This document shows positions 11,131-24,700 of a stretch of DNA of 64,000 bases, piece by piece. Under the pieces are notes generated by a model that was given only the letters and a program-made list of their open reading frames with translations, searched no databases and was not told where the DNA came from. The DNA is from Anopheles merus (lineage: Eukaryota > Arthropoda > Insecta > Diptera > Culicidae). Each line of letters opens with the position of its first letter. Position 1 is the stretch's first letter. The stretch spans positions 24,564,460 through 24,628,459 of the forward strand of contig NC_054082.1 of assembly GCF_017562075.2 (NCBI RefSeq), read 5' to 3'. The translations under genes and the position numbers were made by a program.

Positions 11131-12300
11131 TTAGATGTTGATGACGCGGCTGAGCTTCTGCACGCGGTTCAGTAGAATATCACCCTGCTTGATCGTGGCC
11201 TGATACTGCCAGTTTTTACTGTCCGGCCGGTTCGTCTCCACGATGCCGCCGACTCGATCCACCTTGCAGTGCAGTCGGCCGGCGGAAATGAAGCGCGACA
11301 GTTCGGCATCGACGTAGTCCACGCTCACGCCGAACGCGTCCGCCATGTACTGCAGCGTCAGCGAGCGGTACGATTCCAGCAGCTGCGTGTACGCCAGAAT
11401 GCGCATCTCGCGCACGTAGTAGCGGTAGTGCGGATGGAACAGAATGTCGTTGCGCAGCACCGCTTCGACCGACGCCAGATGCTTGAAGAAATCGGCGTAC
11501 TGGCAGTTGTACAGCGAGAACAGGTACTCCTTCACGTCGGGCGTTTGGTGCAGCACCTCCTGTATTTCCGCCCCCTTGATGACCTTGTCGCGCAGCTCGT
11601 TGCGCGGCAGGCTGATCATCGCCACGTACACGGTGTAGCGCACGAACGTCGCGTACTCCATCAGCTCGTAGCTGGTGAAGGTGCTGACCGTGTCGAGGAA
11701 AAAGTTGGCCGCCGCCTTAAAGTCGCGTATCGCAATGCAGTACGCACCCTGGTACACCTTCAGCCGGTTCCGGCGGTCCCAGTCGCCGCCCTCCTCGATC
11801 AGATACTTGGCCTTGTCGATGTTGCGAGTGATCAGATCGTGATCGAGATAGAACAGCCCGATGCGGATCTGGTGAAACACGATGTCGAGCCGGTGGCCGA
11901 GCGAAACCGTCTTCTCGTACGTCTTGCGGAACGCCGTTATCGCGCCCTCCTTGTCGCCGATCCGGCACAGGTACTCCGATTTGCGCAGATTCGCCTCCCG
12001 CACCTCCATCTCGCCCAGATTCTTCTCCGCGTCCTCGATGGCGGCATCGAGCTGCTCCAGCTTCTTGCGGTTCGTTTCCCGCATCTCGGCCAGCTGCTTC
12101 TGGTCGACGGTCCAGCCCAGATCGGTGCACACCTGCTCGTACCAGGGGGCCATATTTTCCGTCTTGATAGCGGCCAGCAGCTTCTCCGACAGCTTCTTGT
12201 CGCTGGCAAACTCCGGCAGACTGAGCAGGAACTTGCAGTGCGACAGCTCCAGGTTGGGGTTTTTCTCCAAGCCCTGCTCTTCCAGATTTTCGACCGGCAT
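11131..12300 (-). CDS. Rpn7: 26S proteasome regulatory subunit Rpn7 (PSMD6)
   Basis: One uninterrupted exon of 389 residues, the same length as animal PSMD6. It begins MPVENLEEQGLEKNPNLELS. The RPN7 helical-repeat region (about residues 60-240) contains a coiled coil (KKLEQLDAAIEDAEKNLGEMEVREANLRKSE). The C-terminal PCI winged-helix domain spans roughly 255-360 (YQYMADAFGVSVDYVDAELSRFI-like block), followed by a helical tail ending KLSRVINI. Known role: a lid subunit of the 19S regulatory particle, where the PCI and C-terminal helices assemble the lid and hold it on the base. No intron interrupts the coding region; a leader intron upstream of 12300 is possible because GTAAGTATA-like donor sequence occurs there on the plus strand only. 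Identity is very secure. Confidence 0.97.
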   Translation of the reverse strand: MPVENLEEQGLEKNPNLELSHCKFLLSLPEFASDKKLSEKLLAAIKTENMAPWYEQVCTDLGWTVDQKQLAEMRETNRKKLEQLDAAIEDAEKNLGEMEVREANLRKSEYLCRIGDKEGAITAFRKTYEKTVSLGHRLDIVFHQIRIGLFYLDHDLITRNIDKAKYLIEEGGDWDRRNRLKVYQGAYCIAIRDFKAAANFFLDTVSTFTSYELMEYATFVRYTVYVAMISLPRNELRDKVIKGAEIQEVLHQTPDVKEYLFSLYNCQYADFFKHLASVEAVLRNDILFHPHYRYYVREMRILAYTQLLESYRSLTLQYMADAFGVSVDYVDAELSRFISAGRLHCKVDRVGGIVETNRPDSKNWQYQATIKQGDILLNRVQKLSRVINI

Positions 12301-14303
12301 GATTTTCTACGAAGTGCTGCGAAAGTGCGTCAGTGCGTTAAACCGTTGCGAAGCCTGCACGAAGGTGGCGTAAGTATACTTACATTTCTTTTACGGAGAG
12401 AGAATTGAATGAATTTGCGAAAACAATAAACACACGGGCGACGTTCGATCTCAATTTTTGAGACTCATCAAACTAGTGATGGTCCGATTGGGGGTTTGAC
12501 AGGCGAGCGTTGCACAGCGGAACTGTCATTTGAGCAATCCGGGTCGCCATGTTGGATCTGTTTTTATCGTGACAAGATGAAGGGCGTTTTTATTTAATTT
12601 CTAGTTATCTATTAATTTAAATTATTGTTTTCAATAAGCTAAAATCTGGGTTTTCTTGATAAATGTTAATTTTTGTGATAATTGTATCACTAGAATTTAA
12701 TCAATATATTCAAAAGGAATGTTCGACCTTTGCTCTCATTCGACCAAGGTTGGTAGAGCATGTGTCGACCAAATCGACATACGATCATGGTTTGAAAAAT
12801 GCGTTACAAATGGTTTTCAGTGATTTTCATCGATGAAGCCATTTTCTGTGTCATTACAATTAGTTTGTTGTTTATGGTTTCAATAAAACGTTTTTGGGGT
12901 GTTTTATAATATTCAGTAATATTTAAAAAATATATAATTTCATGTTTCATTTGTTGCGCTTAGTCACGAATCTTAGAAATAACGGTCTTGCTCCTTTATC
13001 TTTTAATTTTCTTCCTGGCTCAAACGTAGAATGTGGCAACTGGCCACTTCTGTTTGCACATATTACTTCTTTTCGGTGAAAGTGCCTTACACCATTCGGT
13101 ATAGCTCCCCACACATTTCTTACAGAATGCTTTGTCATGAAAGATTTTTTTTCTAGAGTTGATTTTAATAGATGCCAGCCAGTAGTGGATTTAACGTTTA
13201 CCAGACTAAGCGGTCAAAAGGCCCCAAGGATTATATGTACAGCATATAGGTTAAAGACAGGGTACTTACATTATTGTATCGGGTAGGGGTATCCCGGCAC
13301 CAAAACTCCGCTGCTGATGCAAGCTGATCCCATCGCACTATCTAATATCCTATATTGTAAAAAAATAATAGATATTTATATGAAATTTTAATATTCCTTT
13401 TGTATGATTATTTCCTTTGCAAAAAAGATCATAAAATCCTTGAATAGTAGACCAACGCCAAACGCGCAACTGACGTCACAGCCCCGGAAACGAAGATCCA
13501 CCTTAATCCACCCAATAAATTTATACTTCTTTTTTTTTTAACGTGTTCGAATTGACGTGACAAGTAGAATGAGAAATACCCACCATTAGTATCTTAACTG
13601 CGGCAATATTGGCAGTTGGCGATTGGCAATATTGGCATGCAAATCATTTCACACACGCAAACGATCGCAAACACGTCTACGTCACACACTGATGTGTGGT
13701 TTCGCATCTGCATACCGTGAGCGTGCTGAAAGCTTTCCTTTTTCTTCTTGTTTCGAGAACATCCTTTTGAAAAATAATACTTGCTTTACCATGTTTGGTG
13801 CAAGGGGGGGGGGGGGGGATGGAAGGACAAAGCATTCCGAACGCGAACCGTGGGCCCCGACACCGCACAACACCCGGGCAGCATTTGAAGGACGAAGCGA
13901 AAGCAAAACGCCAACTAATGATGATCAGCAGCAGCACCCTGACCACCGTTCGTCGCCTGTGTGTCATTGGAGTCGTGCAATTTTTGGACATGTTAGAGGA
14001 CGGTCGCAGAATTCTACTCCCGGCGTTCACCAGCGTGCAGCGGTCATCTCGTTTGCCGTTTGTTGACCCCCCCCCCCCACTCCCCTCCATTTGCGCTGAT
14101 CATCGATCGACATCAAGTCGGCATCGTCATCACCCGCCCTGCCATTTGAGATGATGGATTAGGAGAAGGATGTTGATGAAATAATTATTGTGCTTCAATG
14201 TAATTTAACACTTACTGCTGCCCCCAATACCCCAAACCATCGTTCGGCACAGCCTTGGCAGAGAGTACTAGCCCCTAGTCCAAGCCGAGAAGGCAACAGT
14301 TGG

Positions 14304-14330
14304 ACAACAACAACAACAACAACAACAACA
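14304..14330. repeat. (CAA)n microsatellite
   Basis: About nine tandem CAA units in low-complexity DNA between Rpn7 and the ABCH gene. Confidence 0.95.
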
Positions 14331-17300
14331 GCTCGGGGTGGGAGGGGGTAATTCATCAGCACTAACTGTGAGCCGCACATGCGACTCATTGAAGAAGACG
14401 TGTTTACCAATCGATCGATGCCACATTACCCCCCCCCCCCCGCCCCCAGCATCCTGTGCTTAGGGAACGGGGCAAGAAACCACCCCAAACATTAAACACA
14501 ATGAGAAGCCCGAAAAAGGTACCAATCAGCATCAGCACGGGAGCGAGAAAAATGACTCTAAAATAGAAGAAAAAAACAGTCGAGCAGTACAAACACATAC
14601 ACAACATAAGCTGCCCAAGGGAGAGATAGAGAGAGAGAGAGAGTCTGTAAGCAAGAGAATGTGAGCAATAATCGGTTTTGGCATCCCGTCCATACGCCCC
14701 CCCCCCCCTACTGTTCTGTGTTATGCTGGATGCTGCCAGTTGTGTCCAACATACGTACAGACGCACATAAACACACACACGTACACAATTCCTCCAGACC
14801 CCGTCCCGGCACATCGGATCACTTTTCGGGCGGTCTTGCTCTTCCCGCCCAGGCGCGCCCGAAGAAACCGCGCGATGAGGTAACCAACAGCAACCAACGA
14901 GCGGACCCGACCGACCGACCGACCGACCTCTGCCTGCCTGCTGCGTTGCTGGTTCGTGGTTCGCCGCGAGCTGGTGGGAGACACTACACTACACGCCAGC
15001 CAGCCACCGTTGTCCAAGCGACCCGGGCAGGCTTCAGTTACAGCTCGCCGTCCGTGCTGAACAGTTGCACACGTGTCCCCCCGCGCTCTTATCAAACTCT
15101 CTCCTGTGACTGTGACTGTACGTGCACCTGTGTGTAATTCGACAGAACATTGCGTGTGTTTAAGATTATTTTGGTTTTATTTCTGGTGTTTGCTATTGAT
15201 TGCTTTTTTGTTTGTTTTTGTTGGAAAATGTGAATGCGCGCGTGAGCGAGTGGCGGGTGAAATGGATTCAGGATTTTTGTTTGGTGTATCCGATCGCTCG
15301 CGTTTGTTTTGTGTGTTTTTGCCACAGGAGATTGTGCAATTTCAACCAACCAACCAACTCTCGTCGTCATCGCAAGGCTAAACGAAACTGACCACCGTTT
15401 GGGAAGTGCCGGCCCGATCCAGGCAGCAGCATAGGGGGGATGGGGTTTGCAAGATAAATGCTCCCTTTTGCGTGAACCCTGTGACGGGCACACGGGGCGA
15501 CGTGCGTTCCTAATCGAACCGAAATCGATGAAGAAATGAGCTAACGGTTTCCCTCTACAAACCCCCCTTCCGCCCCCCCCCCTTGGGTGGCTCCAGTATA
15601 GCATACACGCAACCTCTTACACAAAAGGGGAGGCGGTAGATCGGTAGGGACCTTCGCTTTCCCGCACCAGCACTACCCCGTAAACCTGTGGGAGCGAAGG
15701 ATGAAGTTGAGTCACCTTATTATTTTTTCTTCGGGGACAGATACTTACCCCCGGGGGAACCGGGCTGTGCGTATAACGCACGCGAGCTGCCCCCTTGATT
15801 CCCTGCTCGTACGAGTGTTGATTTTTGCTTGCACTCCGCCGGCCCAGGGACCGCGGCCTCGGCCTAGTTTAGTTTGGTCGTTTGTTGTCGTTTCGGTGGC
15901 GGTGGCTCGGTTGCGGTTGCATTTCTTGCCTGCTCGTTCAAGCGCGCAGAATGCGATGTGTATGTGTGTGTGTGTGTGTGCACCATTTATCTCGCGCCGA
16001 GTTGTGGTGATTGTCACGGGTTGACGGTTGTGCTGTTGACGTGCGTCGAAAAGCGTGTGTGGAGAAAAGCGACGAACCCCCCCCCATCGCCGAAAGTGAG
16101 CAGATCAATCGAGAAAGATCGTTTTTTTCTTCTTTGAAACACTTTTTACTCCACCATTATGCAGTTTGCGGGATGAAAATGGAAAGGACAGAAACAAGAA
16201 ACGCATAAAAATGTAACAACGAATTTGTTGTGGCTCGGTGGTGCGGTGCGGTGTGACCGTGAATTTGCTAACGGAACGAGAAGTTGTACAAATCCGGTTG
16301 GCTCGCGTTCGGCCAAGTAACGCCAAGCGAGAAGGCAAAAAGACAGCTAGCATAATTATGCACACACACACACACACACCCGTTTTGCATATTTTGAAAC
16401 GAACGAAAAGGCAACATGCCGAGAATGATCGCGAAGCGCATCGTTGGAAGCTATTTTTAAAACGCGAAGCAGCGCAAACGGAGCGATGGAGGGAAAAGTG
16501 ACTTTTCTTTGTGAACGTCGTTGGGGCAACATTTTCGAGATCAATCTTGATGTGTCCGGCGATTCACGTTTCGTTTGAGTGGTTTGAGTTTTTGAGTTCT
16601 ATTTTTTCCCTTATTTTTAACATTCTTTTCATTTTACTGCTTAAATGCGATGAAAATGTGTGCTCCTCTTGCATCTTCGATTTTATGTAATAAACTTTAT
16701 TTCTCAATTATGCGCCGGGGCACAATAATTGCTGGTGCCTTTCTTTCCCCTCCTTATATTCATTTTTTTTTATGTAAATGTCTGTTGCTCCATCTCTGCC
16801 CCGACGCCTACTTTTCACGACCTCGTGTACACGCTCACTGAGCTGTGTGTTCCACTTTTTGTCCTCTGGTTTGGTTTTGTTTTTTTGGGGGGTTGCCCTC
16901 CCCAAACCAAAGGGGATAGCGTTATCACCACACACATCTTCTCTTGGTGGTCGTTGGGCTCAGGAGCGAGAGGGGGGGGGGGGGCTGTATTTTACCCCTC
17001 TCCATTCGCTGCAGACAGCCGGAGACGGCGGCAGAAGGCAGACGGTGGTGCGTATCTTCTTCAGCCCCCGTTCGCGCCCGATCGAGACGATCGAGACGAT
17101 ATTTACTACATAATGCTCTTTCCTTTTGCGCTACGCGAGATGACGTTACATAAGCGAATATTGTCTAATTTCTTGAATGAAGCAACCGACAACAACGCGA
17201 CCGCGGCGAGCGTGCTTCTTTTTTCTACAGCTCTCGCGGTGACGAAGCGAGCGCGCGCGCGCGCCCGCAAACACGCGATAAACCACCGCCGACACGCAAA

Positions 17301-18510
17301 GCAAACAAATAGAAGACAGTTTAAGAAAAGACAGAGAGAAGGAGAAACAATAACATTAAACACGCTTCAAGCACACACAAAAAAAATAGAGGAAGCGTCG
17401 GCAGACGAGCACGCGTTCGCGCCGACAGTTGTCCCCGACCGAGCGATGGTTTAACTGTAGTTTTAACGTTGTTGTGCTTTTGTTCCCTATCGTCCACTAT
17501 CGCGAGCAGCCAGGTAGCCACCAGGTAGCCAGGTACTACCAACTAACACTCTCCCTCCAGGCCACTAAAACCGTGCCCAAGTGACGGGGATTAGGCGTAA
17601 GCGGCAGAACGGTGTGTAAGTGTGTTTTCTGCGTCCAGTGTGTGTTTGTATGTGCGTGCAGTGTATGTGCTAGTGCCGCGAACCTCCTCGTTGAAAGTGA
17701 AGGTGAACGGCGTCCGTGTGCCTAGCTAGTTGAACGGCGGTAGTGTGTAGGAGAAGCAGAAGTGGAAGAAGGAAAAGAGAAAAAAAAACACCTCGTGCTA
17801 AAAAGGCTTGCAAACGCGCGTGCTCACTACAAGGGAAGGCGGCTGCTACAACGTGTGGCGAAGCCCCCAACCCGCTTTCATCACACTTTTGCCGCCCGCC
17901 TACCTCGATCCGCACCGTGCCTAATCACAGCCGCTACTAACGCCGCGTTAAAAAAAAAAGGTAAACCAATCAATAGCATTAACAACAGCATCAACAACTA
18001 CTACCACCACATACACATTTTTAAAGGGAAGGAAAAGGAGCAAACAAGGCAATGTATACCATCTCACAACAGCCGTTTTTTTTTTACTTCACCTACTGCC
18101 ACCTACTCACACAGCGTGTGATCGTGAGCGTGATCGTGAGGTGGGATCGGTTAAACTTGAACTAGTTTTTTATTTCTCCTCTCTCTCTCCATTGGTGCCG
18201 TGGTCCGGTTTGTGTCCCGATTTTCGATGCCCGTCCCATTTCACCGTTCGTTGTCCTTTGGTGGTCCGCCCGGTTTTATCAGCGCGCGGAGTGGAATGTG
18301 GCACACTGTGTACGCTTTTTACCAGGCGTGCTGAACTGATAATGGTCAGTAGTGTGTCTCCTGCCATTTTGTTGTAGTCTTTTTTTAACATGGGATTGAA
18401 AGATAGTATTGCAACTGATGGAATCGTCGGGTTGGTCGGGTTCGTCGCTTTTATGCGCTATGCTACAAATTGTTTGAAGTGGCAAACAATACAATTTTAT
18501 CTGATTTTAC

Positions 18511-18735
18511 GAGGTTCGTCGCTTTAAATTAGCTGTTGAAGTCTTTCATATTCTGCTATATTAATGGGGAGTTCGTCACCTTCAATTAACTGTTGAAGTC
18601 TTTTGTATTTTGATAAATTAGTAGGGGTTCGTGTCTTTAGAGTAGCTGTTGAAGTCTTTCATATGTTGCTCGATAATAGCGAGTTTGTCACTTTTACTTG
18701 GCTGTTGCAGTCTTTCGTATTTTGCTCGACCTTGC
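18511..18735. repeat. Degenerate 56-57-bp tandem repeat, four copies
   Basis: Four adjacent units share the core CTGTTGAAGTCTTTC (fourth copy CTGTTGCAGTCTTTC). The cores begin at 18533, 18590, 18646 and 18702, spacings of 57, 56 and 56 bp. Each unit also has a GTTCGTC-like word about 20 bp before the core and a TATT-TGCT-like word after it. Another GTTCGTCGCTTTTA occurs at about 18440 without the rest of the unit. This is a decayed minisatellite. Confidence 0.88.
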
Positions 18736-21700
18736 CTGAACATTATTGTTTGCGAATTAAATTCATATGAAATTATACATTTACATTTATTTAACATGCA
18801 TTTTAAATTGTGTCTTGGTGGAGCATTCTTGATGCAAATGTTGTGCGGCTCGCTACTAATTTGCTTAACGCGGGTGAACGAAAAAAAAAACAGCAGAGCA
18901 TTCGATGATCGCAGCCTCTGCAAACGACACAATAGCTCTTGAAAGAGAAACCGGGTTTGCTTGGGGGATAATGAACAACGCGAATGCGACCGCAGCCAAG
19001 CAGCAACAACCACCAAAAGCTGCAAATCGATCCACACCGGCAAGGAGGTTGTGCGATTTCTTCGGACTTTCTTATTCTTAGCAAAACCCCGGTGGCCTTG
19101 CCAACCGTACTCGTGTGATGCAACGCATGCCAACAGCAGCAGCAGCAGCAGCACACACACACGCAGCCCGCGACACAGCTGAAAACTGTTATGACAACGT
19201 GCAGCGGGTGCACACGGCAACGCACGCACGCACAGACACGCCAGCGCGTCAAGGCAGCTCGGACAGATTCGGAAAGCGTGCCTCCAAACGCTCAGCCCGC
19301 CCGTGGTGGGAGGCAATGAAATGGCCACACAGAGGACATCGGCTTTTTGGCGTGTTTCGTTGTTGCGCGAATGTCATACAGCGGCACTAGCAGCAAACAG
19401 CGTGTGTACGCTGCTCGACGGAGCGCAAGTATGATCGCTCGCGCCCGCGCGCGCGCACACACATTAATGATCGTGAGCATGCTGCGCATTAAGGGAGGAG
19501 TAAATTACACACACAAAAAAGCATTTAAGCCCAAATGCTTTGGCGTTGTGTGTTTGTTTTAAGGTAGAATTGGTGCGATGTTTTCCGCTGATAGTGTGAC
19601 GGAAATGAGTAGCGATCGGTCTACCGACACGGCTAATTTATTCCGCCCATGTGGTGTGTGGAGCTGGGGGTCGTTTGGGGGTGCATTAGGGTGGGCTGCT
19701 CATTCAGCTGATTTGAAGATAATTGAAAGTATTCGGCGAGTAAAAGGGGTTGCGGAAAGGGAATGGTAATTATTCCGCACAATTTCGTTTGCTGACTGAT
19801 TGTGGTGAAAAGTGGAAATTGCGATCTGGCCCGCTCGTTATTGTTCACCGTTTCTGCCGGATAAAGCCCACCGCAAGCCGCTATCAATCCGTTCGATCTA
19901 TCGTTCCCCAAAATTGCCACCGCATAGACAACCCGTTTCTATGTTGCCGTTTGGCTCCCCATTGGCGTTTTTTTCGTTCGTTCGTTCGTTCGTGGAGTAA
20001 GCACTCACATGTAATTACGCTAGCTGCCTGTTTTTTGCTTTGTTTTTCAACTGCACACAGGGTTGATCAGCTAAGCAAAGGCCTCTGCCCTTTCGGCATC
20101 TGTTTAATGATAGCATTTGCGGCTGCTCGAACTAATCGAGAGGCCAGACACCTTGCCGTGCAGGGAGGGAGCAGGGTGGGTAAGAAAAATGCTCCTCCTG
20201 TCTGAGTAACACCTGATCGCGTCGGTGCCCGATTTGCGTGCACAAGGGCCTCTTTGAGCTTTTTGAGCTTCAATTACCGAAACCGTGCACCCCGAACTCC
20301 GATGCTCCCAACTCCAACCGCCGCCCACTCGATCCCAATGCCGTGGGTGAATCGATTTTCACCATACCGATCCATAACGATGGTGTCTGGTGGCGGCCGC
20401 GATCATCGTAGGCGACCGGTACACTGTTCACTTTTGATTTTTGTTCCTATTTTTGGCCGGCTTTGGTTGCTTCGCCCGCCCAACGGGCACTGGAAATACC
20501 GGTACGCAACGGGGTAGGCGAACGGGTGTGGTGATCTTGAAGTAAGGTTTTCCCGCGCGTGAACACACACACATACACGCATGCACACACGGACACGAGC
20601 ACCACTCTCGTCGTCCCGGAAAACAGCCCCTTTTCTTTGCCAGCGTGCCAGTAAAGTGTGTCACGGTGTAATCGTGTCGCTGCTCGCTGTTGCGTCGCCT
20701 GTTGCTGGCAGAAGAGCCGGCGGCCAAATGTGGGGAACGTGCGGAGCGGTCGTAAATGAGTTATTCCAATATTTGTCAACACGAATCTTGGCCAACACAC
20801 GACGCGGAAGGGTGTGGAGTTGCGGCGCATCTCAATGTATGCATCGCTCCAGCTGCGCACCGTGAATGCAATCATGCGCAACGCGATCGCGCATTGCGTT
20901 GTAAGAACGCTTCTTAATTTACGCATTGGCGGAAAGGAATGCTAATGTTGTGGCGTGCGAATTACAACTGAAACTTGTGCACTGATAACACACACACATT
21001 GGATGTTTTTTTATTGATGTTTAGTCGATAATATACACGCCCCTTTTGTTTGCTCTTTGTTGCCCGTTTGAACCGGCTCCTAAACCGCAATGGCCGGAAT
21101 TGTGCGTCACGCTTACATAAGAAGCGGCACGAAAGTGTGCGGTAGCCGCGATCTTTTATCGCGCATATCACAACGTATCATAAGATTGATGAAGCAATAA
21201 ACAGATTAAAATTCTTCTCTAAGAATTAATGATACATCAGGCAACGTTTAATCGGTGCGCCCTACTCAATCGCGTGGTGCGTTTGATCGACAATTTAATT
21301 GGAAATAAATATGTTTTAATTACTGTTACTGAAATGCATTATTTTCATCACTTCTGCTCTCAATTGGAATTTGGAATAAGTTAAAAAAAGAGTTTAATTA
21401 CCATATCAAGAACATGCATTCTCGAGGGCCTATAGTTGCATAAAAAGTTGGCTCATTAAAAAAAAAAAGAAACAAACCCACCATAAGAGCGATTTCCGAA
21501 TCGAACCATTCCGATCGGCCAATCGGATGTTGATCGGAGCATTGTGCAACACGTGCACTGCCTGCACCATACGTGTGCACCATATTTAAGGACTTGAGGC
21601 GCGCACACACACACGCATGTTTTCCTCGTGGTGGCCAACCCCGTCCGTACGGGGAAGGGTTGCCGCTCTAGGGCTCGCTGTTGTTTTTGAAGGTGAACCG

Positions 21701-24700
21701 GTGCGAGAAGTAAATGAACTTCAATGCAAGCAGCGTGTTTGTGCAATCGCATGGCGACCCCCAGTGCAAAGCCGGTTCTAAGGCAGCAACAACAACAACT
21801 AAAAAAAAGGCTCCCTGGAGAACGCAACGCCGGATTGCGTTCTGAGCGGGTAGATGACCAACGCGTTGGCATTGAGCGGCATCGGTGGTTTGGATTGATT
21901 TTGGATTTGGAAATTGGACAGGATTTTGCAAAGCCACTCGCCGCACCGGTCGTGGTGCACGATCGTTGCACTCCTTCCTCAGGCTGGTGACGGCTTCAGG
22001 GCGACCAGCCACCTTGTACTGGCGTCTAAACACCCTTGTGACAACCCCCCCCAGCAACGCTGTACATGGTGTACATACAAAAGCACTTACACACGCACGC
22101 ACACACACACACGCCGATCAGTGACCGATCGCCGGTAACGAGAGGATGGCGCAATGGCGCGAGTGAACTGTGAACCAATTAAGTGCGGCAGAAGAGAAAC
22201 GGTGCGCAGTGTATAGTAATCATCGCCCCTGGGAGGGCGGTACGAGTGCGAATACTACTGAGACAACTACCACCACCACTACTACTACTACTATTACTAC
22301 TGCGTCTGATGGTCCATCATCCGTTGCTGCTGTACCAATTATAACCGCTTTTCTATTGCATAAATTCAGCCATGATTACGTGTTGCGTGAAAGATGTGTG
22401 TGTGTGTGTGTGTGTGGATTGGATGAGATTTTCATTCCGCCGGTTTTGTGGATCGCATGTGGGGCGATCCATGCGATCCTCAAATTTGCATATCCGTTTG
22501 CAGCGGAGCAAAAACAGCAATCAAGCGAGATTTTACTCCACGCCACGATCGATGCGACAAACTGGAAGCCTTGAGTACCTTTGAGAGAGAGCGGCAAACA
22601 GCGTCGTCGCACGGTAGAGTGCTACCCCTGGAAGCACTGCGGGACAGGATCGGCCCAATATGATCGATCGATCGAGCTGTCAGATTTGTCCTTGTGAAAA
22701 TGCGTGCATCGTGGCGAGCAAGGAAGGGGGTACGTCGTGGGGTTAGGACCTGAGGTTAGGAGGTGCGTACGTACTTACCACCCCGGCAATCAGGGGGTAA
22801 CCGTTTGGAAGATGTGAGGTGAAGTTACTCCCGCCGCACAAGTGTGTGACCTTGAACGGTGCGATTATGCTCGGTGTGTGCTTCATTAATCGCCAACGAC
22901 AGGACAGGCAAGGTCTTGGTGCTGGCGTACCGCCGTGCACTACACTTTGGACGCGATCCTCCACCTTCCGGCAGGTTGTGTGTGCGGTGATCTTCAGGTG
23001 GTACAAGAAACGAACCGCTGGAAAGAGCAATACAGAAAGAGAGACAGAGAGGGCCAAAAATTGAGACACTGGAGAAGCATCACTGGACACTTACATCATC
23101 CGACCGATCGATCGTACAGATGTGCCACTTCGACATAGCTCCGTCGCATACACACACGCACACGGTCTGGATTGATTGGGCGCGATCACTTACATAAGCT
23201 CGGTGTGGCCTGTGCGCCACACGACACAGACCTGCCACCGCTCGGTGCTACGGATTCGAGAACGATTGTTTACCTCGGAGCGCCTGGATTTGCCCGCTGC
23301 CAATTGTTTGCGAAAGGTGAGGTTGGCACGGCGCATGAGCGACAAACCGAGGCGAGGTACTTGGGAGCGAGAGCAACAGGCCTACATCGCCCGTCATCCG
23401 TTTGCCGAGCTGTAAGCCATTAGCGTCATCTTCGTTTGAGTTGTTTGCGCTGCTCTTTGTTACAGTTACACCGCACAGATCCCACCCGGCAAGTGCAGTG
23501 CTCTGAGTTGAGTCTGCGTAGGGGAATGTGTTCCAACCGACCCGAGCGGAGCGTAAAGGAGAGCCCGGTCTAGCCTCTCCGGGCTCTGAAACCGGATCAC
23601 GCATGACGGGAGTTTCGCTTTTCCACCGATCTTCGCCGAAGGTGAACGAAAGTGAACGTGAAATCTTCGCCGGCCCGCAAACGTAATGCGAAAAACGCTT
23701 TCCTCACATCTGGCCGACGTCGCAGCTACTACTGCAACTACGCGTGTTGGTCTGTTGCGATGCCTCTACGAATGCGATTTTTTTTGTATTTTTGGCACAC
23801 CGAAAGTGAGTTGTCGTCTTTCGCTTTCCGTACGATCGTAGTATCGGCGTTCTCTTTCATATTTTTTTTTTGGTTTTGGCGGTGGGGCGCATTTGCGATT
23901 TTGCTTTTGCTACGCATTTTCGCTACAGCCTCAGAGCCTACGAATCGAGGCCACGAAACCTCTGCCCACTGTTCGCTGCGCGTTGGGGGCTGAATTCGTT
24001 GACCTAGTAGGGCCCCCACCTGGTTAATGACCCTTGCCATCGTGCCGGCGGTGTGTTTGAAGCTGTGCGCGCGCCGAAGGCTACTGCCGGGCTGTCGTCT
24101 GCGCGTCCGGATTTTGTTCCAGTGTTTCCAACATTCTCACCAGAATGGGCATACCGGGAGCAAAACCGGACTGACAGGTTGGGCAAGACCAATGCTCGAT
24201 GCCAACGGAAAGACGGCGAACGCATCAGCAATGGGGTTGAAGGATGAAAAAAAGAAGACCAAGATGAGTGTTTTAAACACTATTTGTTTTGGGCGATCAA
24301 GCCAGACCGCTGCCGGTAGCTGGCACCATCTTGCGATGACATTTTGCGACGATAAATAATAACCGGTACAGGGAAGGATACGCATGTACAATGTCAATGT
24401 GTTTGATTTGCATTCTGACGATCATGTTCATTTCCTGTATTTAGAATTGCATTTAAACCACACTCACAGTTCAATCTACATTGCTTTTAACTTGAGACTC
24501 AAACTGTAAGTCCGGTTGCTTAGATGCGCCAGTACACACAAGGCCAGACGTTGATCGTTTCCCATGCGTACTTTATTCATTCTTCTAGTCTGCTGTGCCC
24601 TGAAGCATCTCTGCTAAGTTCCAAAAGGAATTAAACCGGTTTTTGAGCAATTTTACGGTGAAAAATAGAAGACAAAGAAAGAGAGGATTTAAATCTCTCA

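Noticed and set aside
11269..12408. 379-codon open frame on the plus strand across the Rpn7 gene
   Set aside because: It is antisense to the highly conserved Rpn7 exon, has a Leu/Val/Arg/Gln-biased translation typical of reverse-strand shadows, and resembles no family.
16729..17454. 241-codon open frame in the gene desert
   Set aside because: The translation is low-complexity (Arg/Ala/Thr-rich from CG- and CA-rich DNA), with no domain, splice support or close promoter signal.
18618..19328. 236-codon minus-strand frame overlapping the 56-bp repeat
   Set aside because: Contains Cys/Val/Leu runs from CA/GT and CAG tracts, and its end is simply the translated tandem repeat. Repeat period of 56-57 bp does not keep frame.
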